From NCBI GenBank assembly GCA_945487035.1, contig CALYTI010000021.1, positions 1-35,930 on the forward strand: a stretch of DNA of 35,930 nt, in the 5' to 3' direction. The translations under genes were made by a program, and so were the position numbers. The notes beneath the pieces are model-generated. The model did no database searches and was not told the origin of the DNA. It worked only from the letters and a program-made list of their open reading frames with translations. This document shows positions 14,279 to 22,442 of this stretch, piece after piece. Each line of letters begins with the position of its first letter. The first letter of the stretch is position 1. This DNA is from an uncultured Bacteroidales bacterium. Its GTDB lineage: Bacteria; Bacteroidota; Bacteroidia; Bacteroidales; UBA932.

Positions 14279-15967
14279 ATGAATTTACCTTATTGGCTAA
14301 TCAATATAGGCGTATGGGCCAAGGGCGCTCCCGAAAGGGCTAAACTCGAGTGGGCCAGCCGAAATCCCAAACGCAGCAGCGCGAGGACTCTTCGAAGAAT
14401 ACTCAAAGCAAACAAGGATACTGTTTACGGGCGCGAGCATCACTTCCGTCTTATTCTGAAGGCAAAAGACCCTGACCGTCTTTTCCGTCTTTACGAGAAA
14501 TGCGTCAATGCCGACCAGTATGAGGCCTTCAGGCCTTATGTGGACAGGCATAAGAAGGGCGAGCCGAATGTGCTTATCAAAGGCAAGCCGCTGATGTATG
14601 CGACTACCTCGGGAACTACTTCCCAGCCGAAATGGATTCCTATTTCCGTGCCTTATATGAATAAGGTATATAACGCAATGTCCCATGTGTGGTTGGACAA
14701 TTTCAGGCGCAATGCCCCGAAGTTTCTTTCCGGCGGGCTTATGGTATCGGTGGGCAGGGTAGTGGAAGGCTATGCCGAGGACGGGACGATTTTCGGCTCG
14801 GTTTCCGGCGTGACCGCAAAGCAGCTGCCTTCCTTCATCAGGGAGCGCTTCGTGACTCCGCCTTGTGTCTATGAAATCAAGGACTATACGGCGCGCTACT
14901 ACACCATAATGAGGCTTGCGATTGCGCACGATGTGTCATATTTCGTAGCTCCTAACCCTTCCACCGTGTTGGAGCTTGTGCACAACTGCGATGAGTATTT
15001 TGACGAATACATCACCGATATCGAGAACGGCACCCTTTCCGACAAGTTCGATGTGGCCGATGAGATTCGCAAGGAACTTGAGCCTATGCTCAAGGCTGAC
15101 CCGAAGAGGGCGGCGTTCCTGCGCAGCCTGAAGGAGAAATACGAACATCCTCAGATCAAGCATTTCTGGCCTAATCTTGCGATGATTTCATCCTGGAAGT
15201 GCGGAAATACCGCTCTTGCTGCCGAAAAGGTGCAGGCCAATCTGCCTGAAAGTACCTTCTACCAGGAGCTGGGCTACTTCGCTTCAGAGTGCCGTTTCGG
15301 TCTGGTGCTTGACCACAGCATCAATACCGTGCTTTTCCCTAATTTCCACTACTATGAGTTCGTGGAGCAGAGCGAACTTGAGAAGGAGAATCCGCGGTTC
15401 CTGCGTCTGCATGAACTTGAAGAAGGCAATCGATACTGCATCTATGTGACTACAATGTCAGGTCTGTACCGTTACAATATGAATGACCTTGTGGAGGCCG
15501 GACCTAAGTTCAAGGGTACTCCTACGATTCATATGGTGCAGAAGGTGAACGGCATAGTTTCCATTACCGGCGAGAAGCTCTATGAGAAGCAGTTTGTGGA
15601 TGCGGTCCATATGGCAGAGGCGGAGACCGGAATGAAGGTGAATTTCTTCATCGGCTTTGCCAATCCTGAGGAGTCCAACTATGATTTCTATTATGAGTTC
15701 GAGGATAAGGTGCGCAGAAGAAAGGCTGCAGAGTTTACGGAGATTGTGGATAAGCATTTGAAGGAAATCAATATAGAGTACGAGTCCAAGCGTGATTCCC
15801 TGCGTCTGCATATGCCAGCTACTCACGTGCTCAGGCGCAATGCCTATGACCTTTTCAAGAAGATGAATCTTGAGAAGGGTGCCAAGGACGGACAGTTCAA
15901 GCTCGTGCTCCTGCTCCAGGACAAAGTCCGCCAGAAGATGATTCAGAAACTCATCAGCGAGGACTAA
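14279..15967 (+). CDS. GH3 (auxin-responsive promoter family) acyl-adenylating enzyme
   Basis: This 562-residue cytoplasmic protein belongs to the GH3 family, part of the firefly-luciferase-like adenylating superfamily. In plants, GH3 enzymes adenylate auxin or jasmonate and join it to an amino acid. The ATP-binding motif YATTSGTTSQPKW is at residues 108-119. Later conserved segments include FYQELGYFASECRFG, the YRYNMNDLVEAG stretch and the ITGEKLYE hinge to the C-terminal lid. The length is typical of the bacterial members widespread in Bacteroidota, whose substrates are unknown to me. It has its own promoter and is convergent with the HAD gene, with only 3 nt between the stops. Confidence 0.88.
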   Translation: MNLPYWLINIGVWAKGAPERAKLEWASRNPKRSSARTLRRILKANKDTVYGREHHFRLILKAKDPDRLFRLYEKCVNADQYEAFRPYVDRHKKGEPNVLIKGKPLMYATTSGTTSQPKWIPISVPYMNKVYNAMSHVWLDNFRRNAPKFLSGGLMVSVGRVVEGYAEDGTIFGSVSGVTAKQLPSFIRERFVTPPCVYEIKDYTARYYTIMRLAIAHDVSYFVAPNPSTVLELVHNCDEYFDEYITDIENGTLSDKFDVADEIRKELEPMLKADPKRAAFLRSLKEKYEHPQIKHFWPNLAMISSWKCGNTALAAEKVQANLPESTFYQELGYFASECRFGLVLDHSINTVLFPNFHYYEFVEQSELEKENPRFLRLHELEEGNRYCIYVTTMSGLYRYNMNDLVEAGPKFKGTPTIHMVQKVNGIVSITGEKLYEKQFVDAVHMAEAETGMKVNFFIGFANPEESNYDFYYEFEDKVRRRKAAEFTEIVDKHLKEINIEYESKRDSLRLHMPATHVLRRNAYDLFKKMNLEKGAKDGQFKLVLLLQDKVRQKMIQKLISED

Positions 15968-15970
15968 ACT

Positions 15971-17101
15971 CTATCTGCTATTTGTAAATCTGTCCCTTGG
16001 CTGGACGACATAGATTGGCCGTGTGGAAGTTCCCGCGGCCATTTTTGTGTTAGCCTTATCAACGAGTGCCGCTATATTGCCTGAGCGTTTGCAGTCGAAA
16101 ACCAATCCTACGGACAAGTCATCGAAAGCGGTCAGCATGGCGTAATCACCATTGCTGTCACCGGCCACAAGAGACGGAGCCCTTCCACCGTGATACGGGG
16201 CAATGAGTTTATTTATGCAGGCAGTTTTCCCTTCCATAAAGGTCTGGTCATAACCCTCTTCCTCGAGTCTGATTCCGAACACCTTGTCCGGAGTCAGGCC
16301 GAGTCCATACTGCGGAGCGCAGGCCATCGCCTCCACAACAGACTCCAGTGAAGCAGAGCAGACATAGATGTCAAAGCCGTTGTCTTTCAGGGTTTTGTAC
16401 AAATGTATGCTCTCCATTGGCAAGATAAGGCCCTTGCTTATTTCAACTGCTACTATGCCATCAGGACTTTCCCACAGTTCTTTGGAAATCCCATCCTGGG
16501 CCATCCAATGATCCACAGACTCACGGGTCAGATTCTGAAGCTCTTCACAGGACATCCCTGAAAAGAGGGATGGCTGCCACAAGCACAATGTTGCATAATC
16601 AAAGGTGTTCTCTACACCTTCGTTCAGAGCTTCAAGCTTGGCCCGGAAATCAAGGTATTCCTCCGTGGAGTGTATCTGCTCCAGTTCCATTCCCTGTTTG
16701 AGCATTCCGTTAAGTGCTTTGTAGTCAGCTGCTATGTCTTCCCCTAACTTACGGGCGCTCAGGCCAGGTCCGTCCAGCACTTTGTCAAGGTCCGGAATGG
16801 CGGCTGTGAAGGCTTCGAAAGCATTTTCCGGCGGGAAAGCGTAGCGGAGATTCTCTATCTGATATATCATCAGTGTCAGTGTTATATCATTGATAATGGT
16901 CGTATTATCATAATCAAACACTGCATAGGGACGGCATTGTGGGTCGTAGTTCCCGGACTGAATGCCTTCACGGGCAATCATATCCGTCAAGGCCTCATAT
17001 ACGGCCGGTTCCCAATTGTCTTCAGGTAAAGTCGAAGCAGTTTTGCAGGATACAATCGCCGCCAGTACTGCGGCAGAAACTATCAAAGCTTTAAATTTCA
17101 T
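15971..17101 (-). CDS. HAD-superfamily phosphatase-like lipoprotein
   Basis: This 376-residue protein has a lipoprotein signal peptide (LAAIVSC, cysteine 19), so it sits in the periplasm or outer membrane. HAD motif I is complete: VFDYDNTT with nucleophile Asp63 and acid/base Asp65. Motif II is in IYVCSAS (Ser after a beta strand), and motif IV is AGDSNGDYAML near residue 311. The large insertion between motifs I and II (about residues 70-215) is a helical cap. It probably removes phosphate from a small molecule. Bacterial phosphoserine-phosphatase-like or acid-phosphatase assignments would be guesses. It lies downstream of tRNA-Glu and its hairpin on the same strand; I see no separate promoter. 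Confidence 0.82.
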   Translation of the reverse strand: MKFKALIVSAAVLAAIVSCKTASTLPEDNWEPAVYEALTDMIAREGIQSGNYDPQCRPYAVFDYDNTTIINDITLTLMIYQIENLRYAFPPENAFEAFTAAIPDLDKVLDGPGLSARKLGEDIAADYKALNGMLKQGMELEQIHSTEEYLDFRAKLEALNEGVENTFDYATLCLWQPSLFSGMSCEELQNLTRESVDHWMAQDGISKELWESPDGIVAVEISKGLILPMESIHLYKTLKDNGFDIYVCSASLESVVEAMACAPQYGLGLTPDKVFGIRLEEEGYDQTFMEGKTACINKLIAPYHGGRAPSLVAGDSNGDYAMLTAFDDLSVGLVFDCKRSGNIAALVDKANTKMAAGTSTRPIYVVQPRDRFTNSR

Positions 17102-17130
17102 ATCTATGTCGTTTGGAAAACTACGAAATA

Positions 17131-17150
17131 GGCAGACCTTTTGGTCTGCC
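17131..17150 (-). terminator. Stem-loop terminator after tRNA-Glu
   Basis: GGCAGACC (17131-17138) pairs perfectly with GGTCTGCC (17143-17150) around a 4-nt loop. It lies 5 nt beyond the encoded CCA end. On the minus strand it is followed by TATTTCG, a weak T-tract, so partial read-through into the HAD gene is possible. Confidence 0.6.
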
Positions 17151-17155
17151 TTGTC

Positions 17156-17230
17156 TGGTACTGGGTAGGAGAATCGAACTCCTATTACAAGATTGAGAAT
17201 CTTGGGTACTAACCGTTATACGAACCCAGC
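17156..17230 (-). tRNA. tRNA-Glu (anticodon CUC), CCA encoded
   Basis: On the minus strand it reads GCTGGGT acceptor, D-arm GTAT...GTAC, anticodon stem CAAGA-TTCTCAA-TCTTG with anticodon CTC at its centre, TpsiC arm AGGAG-TTCGATT-CTCCT and 3' acceptor ACCCAGT, then discriminator A and an encoded CCA (17158-17156). Position 1 forms a G-T pair with position 72. All four stems close. The anticodon decodes GAG, a second glutamate isoacceptor beside the usual UUC tRNA, which is not in this window. Confidence 0.95.
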
Positions 17231-17250
17231 GTGTTTCCCGTTTGGGAATA

Positions 17251-17280
17251 CAAAGGTAAGAATAAAATTTGATTCCGCAA
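17251..17280 (-). promoter_or_regulatory. Promoter of tRNA-Glu
   Basis: On the minus strand TTG (17280-17278), 19 nt of spacer, then TACCTTTG (17258-17251) match the Bacteroidota consensus TTG-N19-TAnnTTTG exactly. The mature tRNA begins 20 nt downstream. A small palindrome (TTCCC-AAAC-GGGAA) lies between the box and the tRNA. Confidence 0.75.
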
Positions 17281-17332
17281 TAGGGAAGACTGCATTTTGC
17301 TGATATTTTTCCGAAATTTTCAGAAAATATTA

Positions 17333-17809
17333 TCAGAAGCTGATCTTAAGGACCATAAAGAAAAGCACTCCTGCAACGGCAAGTTTGAGCACTGTCGTAA
17401 TGATGAAGCCCAGGAAAGTGCCGATGGAAGCCTTGAATGAGGCCCATACACCACGGTTTTCCACCAGAAACTCTCCAAGGAATGCTCCGATAAGGCTCCC
17501 TCCAATCATACCAATAGGAGCAAGGAACATACCTGCAAACAGACCGATGGTTGCGCCCACCGATGCTGCCTTGTGGCCGCCCATACGGCTCGTCATCTTC
17601 GGGGGCAGTATGTAGTCAACCACGCTCACCAGAATCACTATGACAGCTGTAATTACAAGGGTAGTCACGCTGACAGGGTCAGCTTTGTCGGAAAAACGCA
17701 GAAGCAGCAGGGCAAGCCAACTGAAAGGTGGTCCCGCAAGTCCCGGGACCACACTTCCAATTATACCGATAAGTGCGAGAATAATCGCTGCAATGATAAA
17801 TCCGTCCAT
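17333..17809 (-). CDS. DUF456 family membrane protein
   Basis: This 158-residue hydrophobic protein has several membrane helices. Its Gly-rich pattern (GIIGSVVPGLAGPPFSW near the N terminus and GATIGLFAGMFLAPIGMIGG in the middle) is typical of DUF456. The KMTSRMGGHKAA stretch before the second half is a family landmark. The function is unknown. It starts 10 nt after adk and is probably the last gene of hpt-adk-DUF456. An AT-rich imperfect hairpin overlapping its stop (about 17300-17336) could help end transcription, but I am not confident in it. Confidence 0.85.
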   Translation of the reverse strand: MDGFIIAAIILALIGIIGSVVPGLAGPPFSWLALLLLRFSDKADPVSVTTLVITAVIVILVSVVDYILPPKMTSRMGGHKAASVGATIGLFAGMFLAPIGMIGGSLIGAFLGEFLVENRGVWASFKASIGTFLGFIITTVLKLAVAGVLFFMVLKISF

Positions 17810-17819
17810 CGCGGCAGAC

Positions 17820-18401
17820 TTATTTCTCTATAGTCTCCATAAGAGCGAGCACCTTGGCGCGGTTCTGCTCGATGGTAGGCTCCTCAGCCTGAACTTCGTG
17901 GTACTTGCCCTGAGCCTTGTAGTACTCGATCAGAGGCTCGGTCTGAGTGTGATAGGTCTTGATACGGTTGTTGATAGTCTCCTCCGAGGCATCGTCGGCA
18001 CGGCCTTCGATGGCAGCCCTGTGGGCAATCCTCTGCTTGACGGTCTCGTCGGAAATCATCAGTGAAATCACTGCGGTAACCTCTTCGCCTCTTTTGGCGA
18101 GAATGGCGTCAAGGTCCCTGGCCTGTCCGAGGGTGCGCGGGAATCCGTCAAGAAGGAAACCGGCAACCCCTTTCACCTCATTGAACTGATTCTCAATCAT
18201 TCCTTCAACTACGGAATCCGGGACAAGACTTCCCTTGTCGATAAGAGATTTTGCGTGAAGTCCAAGCTCTGATCCCTTGGCTATTTCAGCTCTTAGAAGC
18301 TCGCCTGTAGAAAGGTGGCAGAGATTGTATTTTTCACGAACAGCGGCAGCGTGTGTGCCTTTTCCGGCTCCCGGAGGGCCGAACATGATGTAATATTTCA
18401 T
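17820..18401 (-). CDS. adk: Adenylate kinase
   Basis: This 193-residue cytoplasmic enzyme interconverts AMP + ATP and 2 ADP. The P-loop is GPPGAGKGT (residues 8-16), the AMP-binding region has HLSTGELLRAE, and the lid-preceding motif is GFLLDGFPRTLGQA. It is the short-lid type: residues about 125-140 lack the four-cysteine zinc lid. The lid-side catalytic basic residues are retained (RIAHRAAIEGRADDASEE). The start is 2 nt after the hpt stop, indicating tight coupling of two purine-nucleotide genes. Confidence 0.96.
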   Translation of the reverse strand: MKYYIMFGPPGAGKGTHAAAVREKYNLCHLSTGELLRAEIAKGSELGLHAKSLIDKGSLVPDSVVEGMIENQFNEVKGVAGFLLDGFPRTLGQARDLDAILAKRGEEVTAVISLMISDETVKQRIAHRAAIEGRADDASEETINNRIKTYHTQTEPLIEYYKAQGKYHEVQAEEPTIEQNRAKVLALMETIEK

Positions 18402-18403
18402 AA

Positions 18404-18943
18404 TTATTCCAATATGTAGATATCGTTGAGATTTCTTCCAAGCTGGTCATAATCCAGACCGAAGCCCACTATGAAACGGTTTTCGATTTCCATTCCCACG
18501 TAGTCAAGAGCAAGTGGCTGTTTATAGACTTCGGGTTTAAGCAGCATAGTGCAGATTTCCACGCTCGCAGCTCCTTCCTTGAGCAGAAGCTCGTGAAGGA
18601 AGACCATTGTTTTTCCTGTGTCCACTATATCTTCACAGATGATGACATTGCGCCCTTTCAGTTCCGAACTGAGCGCGCCTATCATTCTGACGGGGCCGAC
18701 GGAGTCTGTGCCGCTGTAGGAGGCGAGTCTGACTGTATGGAGTTCTACAGGGAAGTCGATGAGCTTGAGAAGCTCTGCGGTGAAGGGCAAAGCACCGTTC
18801 AGGACGCACAGAAGAACTGGCGGCTGAGGGTCATCTTTGTGACGGGCAGAAATCTGCTCAGCAACATTGGCAATTGCCTTCATCAATTCTTCGTTTTTGA
18901 TGTAAGGAACGAAGGTTTTGTCGTGAAGTTTGACGCTGCACAT
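18404..18943 (-). CDS. hpt: Hypoxanthine phosphoribosyltransferase
   Basis: This 179-residue enzyme salvages hypoxanthine (and often guanine) with PRPP. The PRPP-binding motif IICEDIVDTGKTM is at about residues 101-113. The first loop VLNGALPFTAELL (47-59) and the C-terminal IVGFGLDYDQLGRNL segment are characteristic of HPRT. I use the ATG at 18943; a TTG 24 nt upstream would lie inside the -7 promoter box. It is the first gene of hpt-adk-DUF456. Confidence 0.94.
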   Translation of the reverse strand: MCSVKLHDKTFVPYIKNEELMKAIANVAEQISARHKDDPQPPVLLCVLNGALPFTAELLKLIDFPVELHTVRLASYSGTDSVGPVRMIGALSSELKGRNVIICEDIVDTGKTMVFLHELLLKEGAASVEICTMLLKPEVYKQPLALDYVGMEIENRFIVGFGLDYDQLGRNLNDIYILE

Positions 18944-18964
18944 ATTTTTGGAAATAATAATTCC

Positions 18965-18972
18965 CAAAGTTA
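18965..18972 (-). promoter_or_regulatory. -7 box for hpt-adk-DUF456
   Basis: TAACTTTG on the minus strand matches TAnnTTTG, 21 nt upstream of the hpt ATG at 18943. It also argues against the longer hpt start, which would fall within the box. Confidence 0.5.
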
Positions 18973-19019
18973 GGAAAAATAACTGTGCTTTGCTAAATTA
19001 GCGGAAAAATTTTTGGACT

Positions 19020-20666
19020 ATGATGCTTCGCCTTCTGACAATCGCTATTTTAAGCCTGACTCCCGCACAGATTAATGATGATTCCTTCCAGCAGGCAGTG
19101 CTGCGCCTGAGCGGAGCCTCCACCCTGGAGGAACTCTCCGAAAGCGAACTCGAACGCTACCAGAGCCTTTCGGACCATCCTCTGGACCTCAACAGCGCGA
19201 GCCGCTCCCAACTCAGCTCCACAGGCTTCTTCACCCCGTTCCAGGTAGCCTCCATCCTCGATTACATCCGCAGCGACGGGGATATATGCTCCGTAGCGGA
19301 GCTCGCAGCCGTCCCCGGAATAGGCCTTCAGCTGGCAAAGGACCTGGAGTATTTCTTTACCTTCAGGCCCTCCGGAGTGCTCGGAGCAGCGAACAAGGGG
19401 AGCCTCTATGCGGACGCCCGTATGCGCCAAAGCGTCAAAAACGGGCGCTGGACCTCCGCCTTCAAAGCCTCCTCCAGCCTTGATTCAAGATATGGCGCAG
19501 CGCTGGCCATCAAGGATGGGGCACTGACAAGCGGGAGCCTCAGCTACAGTGGTCGGGTGCTCAGCCGCGTGGTAGCGGGCAATTTCAGCGCCCGTTTCGG
19601 TCAGGGCCTGCTGCTGTGGAGCGGCTTCAGCCTTTCGGGCTTTTCGGGAGTATCGGCCTTTACCCGTAATGCAAGCGGGCTTGCCCCCTGCAGCACTTTC
19701 AGCCCCGAGTCTTCTTTCTGCGGAGCTGCCGCATCTGTGGAGCTGGGGCATACCAGCCTAAGCCTTGCTGCTGATTTTCAAGGCGTTCAGCTGGTCAATA
19801 TGAATCATCTGTGGAAGAATACCACGGCCGGTGTGAGCGCAGTGCACAGCCCCGAAGGCTACTGGATTTCAGGAGATTTCCGTTCAAGCATAGGCAAGGT
19901 GACTTTTTCTGGCGAGGGCGCCCTTGATTTCGCTTCAGGGGGCTCTGCGGCCCTGCTTGCCGGGGTGTGGAATATTGCCTACGGCAAAAAGGCCGCTCTG
20001 CTTGCGAGGGCCTATTCTCCTTCCTACTCTTCGCCCTGGGCGGGAGCGGCACGCTCTGCAAGCAAAACTTCGGACGAATGGGGCGCTGCGGCCGGACTTC
20101 AACTGCCCTGGCTTATGGTGAGTCTGGATGCGGCCTGGCATCCTTCCAAAGAGGAAGCCCAGTTCAAGGGCATAGTCAACCTTCAGAAAAGTTTCGGGGC
20201 CTTTACGCCTTCGCTGAAACTGAGCTCACGCTACAGGCCCCAGGCGGCAAAGGAGGCTCTGCGCAATGACATCCGCTTTGATCTGGATGCCGCCTGGGGC
20301 CGCCTGCAGGCACATATCCGCCTTAATGCCGTGGGCTGCACCGGATGGGGGTGGCTTGGCTATATGGAAGCCGGCTGGAAGGGCGAGGCCGCGCTGTGGG
20401 TGCGCGCTACCGTATTCGGCATAGACAGCTGGGCAGACAGGATTTATGTCTATGAAAGGGATGTGCCCGGCAGTTTCAGCGTGCCTGCCTATTACGGAAG
20501 GGGCTATGCGCTCTCGCTCTATGCCGGCTGGAAAGAGCTGAAGCTCAGGCTCTCAACTACACGGTATCCGGGCAGCGATAAATCGCCGTCCTGGGAAGTG
20601 AAACTGATGATAGGTATGAAATCTCAGAATTTGAGGCCTATGCTGAGCCCTATGGCAGGGGAGTAG
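19020..20666 (+). CDS. Helix-hairpin-helix (ComEA-like) protein with probable outer-membrane barrel
   Basis: This 548-residue protein has a short signal peptide (residues 1-17). Residues about 53-112 form a helix-hairpin-helix pair: LDLNSASRSQLSSTGF, then AELAAVPGIGLQLAKDL, as in ComEA-type DNA-binding modules. The remaining ~430 residues are rich in Gly, Ser, Ala and aromatic residues with alternating-strand patterns (SLSYSGRVLSRVVAGNFSARFGQGLLLWSG is spread over 162-191), suggesting a beta-barrel. Similar HHH-barrel proteins are common in Bacteroidota and I know of no defined role; DNA uptake is a tempting but unproven idea. Its last 43 bp overlap the convergent DUF5683 gene. Confidence 0.75.
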   Translation: MMLRLLTIAILSLTPAQINDDSFQQAVLRLSGASTLEELSESELERYQSLSDHPLDLNSASRSQLSSTGFFTPFQVASILDYIRSDGDICSVAELAAVPGIGLQLAKDLEYFFTFRPSGVLGAANKGSLYADARMRQSVKNGRWTSAFKASSSLDSRYGAALAIKDGALTSGSLSYSGRVLSRVVAGNFSARFGQGLLLWSGFSLSGFSGVSAFTRNASGLAPCSTFSPESSFCGAAASVELGHTSLSLAADFQGVQLVNMNHLWKNTTAGVSAVHSPEGYWISGDFRSSIGKVTFSGEGALDFASGGSAALLAGVWNIAYGKKAALLARAYSPSYSSPWAGAARSASKTSDEWGAAAGLQLPWLMVSLDAAWHPSKEEAQFKGIVNLQKSFGAFTPSLKLSSRYRPQAAKEALRNDIRFDLDAAWGRLQAHIRLNAVGCTGWGWLGYMEAGWKGEAALWVRATVFGIDSWADRIYVYERDVPGSFSVPAYYGRGYALSLYAGWKELKLRLSTTRYPGSDKSPSWEVKLMIGMKSQNLRPMLSPMAGE

Positions 20667-21523
20667 CCCGGAGACATATTGGATACAGGGGCCATTGCAT
20701 AGTCGGTATTCGGGGCTATGATGGTAGGACTGATGTCCAGTGTAAGGTCCTCGGTAACCTCAAAATTGTGCATATAGGCAAAGACATTGGCGTCAATTGC
20801 CTGAAGGAAATAGCCCGCGAAGACCACCAGCAGGGCATAGTCGCGGTAGCGGCGGTAGAGGTTCTTGTAGTACTTGGAAGTCTCAAGAGGGAAGTAGGTG
20901 GTATCCTGATTGTTGTAGATGGTGCGGAACCTTTCGAAGTTCTTTTTGAACATGAAATAGTAGTCCAGCCCGCCAATCATTATGCCGTAATAGATAGGGA
21001 GTTTCCAGATTTCGTGGTTGTAAATCTGCCCGAGTCCCGGCAGCAGCAGCGAATAGAGAGGCGCCTTGCCCGGCTGTGGCCAGTCATCCGGGATGAAGTT
21101 GATGACTCCGTCCATAAGCGTGCCCCAGTACACCAGACCGGCTCCGGCAAAGCACCAGGCTGCCGTGTCGTGTTTGCCTTGGGTGTTGAACCATATGCCG
21201 CTGCCTACACCGGCCGCTATCCCTCCATAGACTACAGGCAGCTTCCAATAGTCCTTGTTGTAGATCTGCATTCCTCCGACCAGCACGGTGGAGCCGCAGA
21301 AGGCCGTAGTCACATCCATAGTGTTTTTGTGCCCGAGAGCTCCCCAGTATTTCTTCAATGAGAAAATGGAGTTCTTGTCCGTGGTATCCTTCTGGTTAGC
21401 CTGGTCATCGTTGAACTTCTGGGAAAAGGCTTCCTCCTTGAACTGCGCCCGGCAGTCAAGCAGGCTTACCGCGAAAATGGCAAATGCTGCGGCAAGGAGG
21501 CGTCTTTTACTTTTTGAGAGCAT
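20624..21523 (-). CDS. DUF5683 domain protein
   Basis: This 299-residue protein has an N-terminal signal (LLAAAFAIFAVSLLDCRA) and the DUF5683 region from about residue 55: YWGALGHKN, KLPVVYGGIAAG, then PGLGQIYNHEIWKLPIYYG and the membrane-like helix YALLVVFAGYFLQAIDANVFAYM. It is probably an envelope membrane protein. It overlaps the end of parB by 17 bp and is the third gene of parA-parB-DUF5683, an order recurring in Bacteroidota genomes. The function is unknown. The LLDC sequence is a poor lipobox, so I do not call it a lipoprotein. Confidence 0.85.
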   Translation of the reverse strand: MLSKSKRRLLAAAFAIFAVSLLDCRAQFKEEAFSQKFNDDQANQKDTTDKNSIFSLKKYWGALGHKNTMDVTTAFCGSTVLVGGMQIYNKDYWKLPVVYGGIAAGVGSGIWFNTQGKHDTAAWCFAGAGLVYWGTLMDGVINFIPDDWPQPGKAPLYSLLLPGLGQIYNHEIWKLPIYYGIMIGGLDYYFMFKKNFERFRTIYNNQDTTYFPLETSKYYKNLYRRYRDYALLVVFAGYFLQAIDANVFAYMHNFEVTEDLTLDISPTIIAPNTDYAMAPVSNMSPGYSPAIGLSIGLKF

Positions 21524-22442
21524 CCAGAAGTGCGCTTATTTCCTTGTCGGAATTGAAGTGAATGGTCATTGTACCCTTGCCGGAGTTGCTTCTCTTGAGG
21601 CTGATTTCGCCCTTGCAGTAGCGGGCTACCTCCTTGCAGAGGTCCTTGTGCTCCTGCGGAATCTCGTGAACGCGCTCCTGACGTTTTGCTCCCGGGGACG
21701 GTTTTCCGCTCTCCATCAGGGATTTGACCTTCTGTTCGAGCTGGCGTACATTCATTCCTGTGCGGATAACCAGGTCGCAGAGCTTAACCTGAACGTCAGG
21801 GTCGTCTATGCTCAGAAGAACCTTGGCGTGTCCCACGCTGATCTGGCCGACTTTGAGGTCGTGCTGCACTTTGACAGGCAGATTCAGAAGGCGTATCTGG
21901 TTGGCCACCGAAGAACGGTTGCGTCCCAGCCTTTCCGCCATCACCTCCTGGGTGAGCTGGCATTCGTCCATAAGCCTGCGGTAGCTGAGCGCAATCTCTA
22001 TTGGGTCGAGGTTGGACCTCTGGATATTCTCCACAATGGCCATCTCCAGCATTCCCTGGTCGTCGGCATCGCGCACATAGGCAGGGACTTCCGTTAGGCC
22101 GGCCATCTGGCAGGCGCGGTAACGCCTTTCACCGCTGATGATCTGGTATCTGCCGTCAGCGCGGCGGCGGACCGTAATCGGAGTGATGAGCCCGAGGGTG
22201 CGGATGGAAGCTGCGAGGCCTTCGAGTTCCTCCATATCAAAGGACAGGCGCGGCTGGAACGGGTTGGGCTCGATGAGGTTCACAGGAATGCGTACCACAT
22301 CGGCAGTCGCTCCGGCAGCTGTATTCTCTCCGGCTGCAGGTTTGGAACTGTATGCTACTGGGCTGCGCAGGTCATCGGCGCTCTGTATGTTGCCGAGAAT
22401 GGCGCTCAGGCCTTTCCCAAGGCCTCTTGGTGGCTGGCTCAT
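21507..22442 (-). CDS. parB: Chromosome-partitioning protein ParB
   Basis: This 311-residue ParB has the N-terminal ParA-contacting GLGKGLSAILG, the CTP-binding nuclease-like domain with SGERRYRACQ and VENIQRSNLDPIE, the helix-turn-helix TQEVMAERLGRNRSSVANQ that reads parS, and a C-terminal dimerisation domain. It loads at parS sites and spreads as a CTP-dependent clamp. It overlaps parA by 4 nt (ATGA), so translation is coupled. I found no parS 16-mer within the window by eye. Confidence 0.95.
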   Translation of the reverse strand: MSQPPRGLGKGLSAILGNIQSADDLRSPVAYSSKPAAGENTAAGATADVVRIPVNLIEPNPFQPRLSFDMEELEGLAASIRTLGLITPITVRRRADGRYQIISGERRYRACQMAGLTEVPAYVRDADDQGMLEMAIVENIQRSNLDPIEIALSYRRLMDECQLTQEVMAERLGRNRSSVANQIRLLNLPVKVQHDLKVGQISVGHAKVLLSIDDPDVQVKLCDLVIRTGMNVRQLEQKVKSLMESGKPSPGAKRQERVHEIPQEHKDLCKEVARYCKGEISLKRSNSGKGTMTIHFNSDKEISALLDALKK

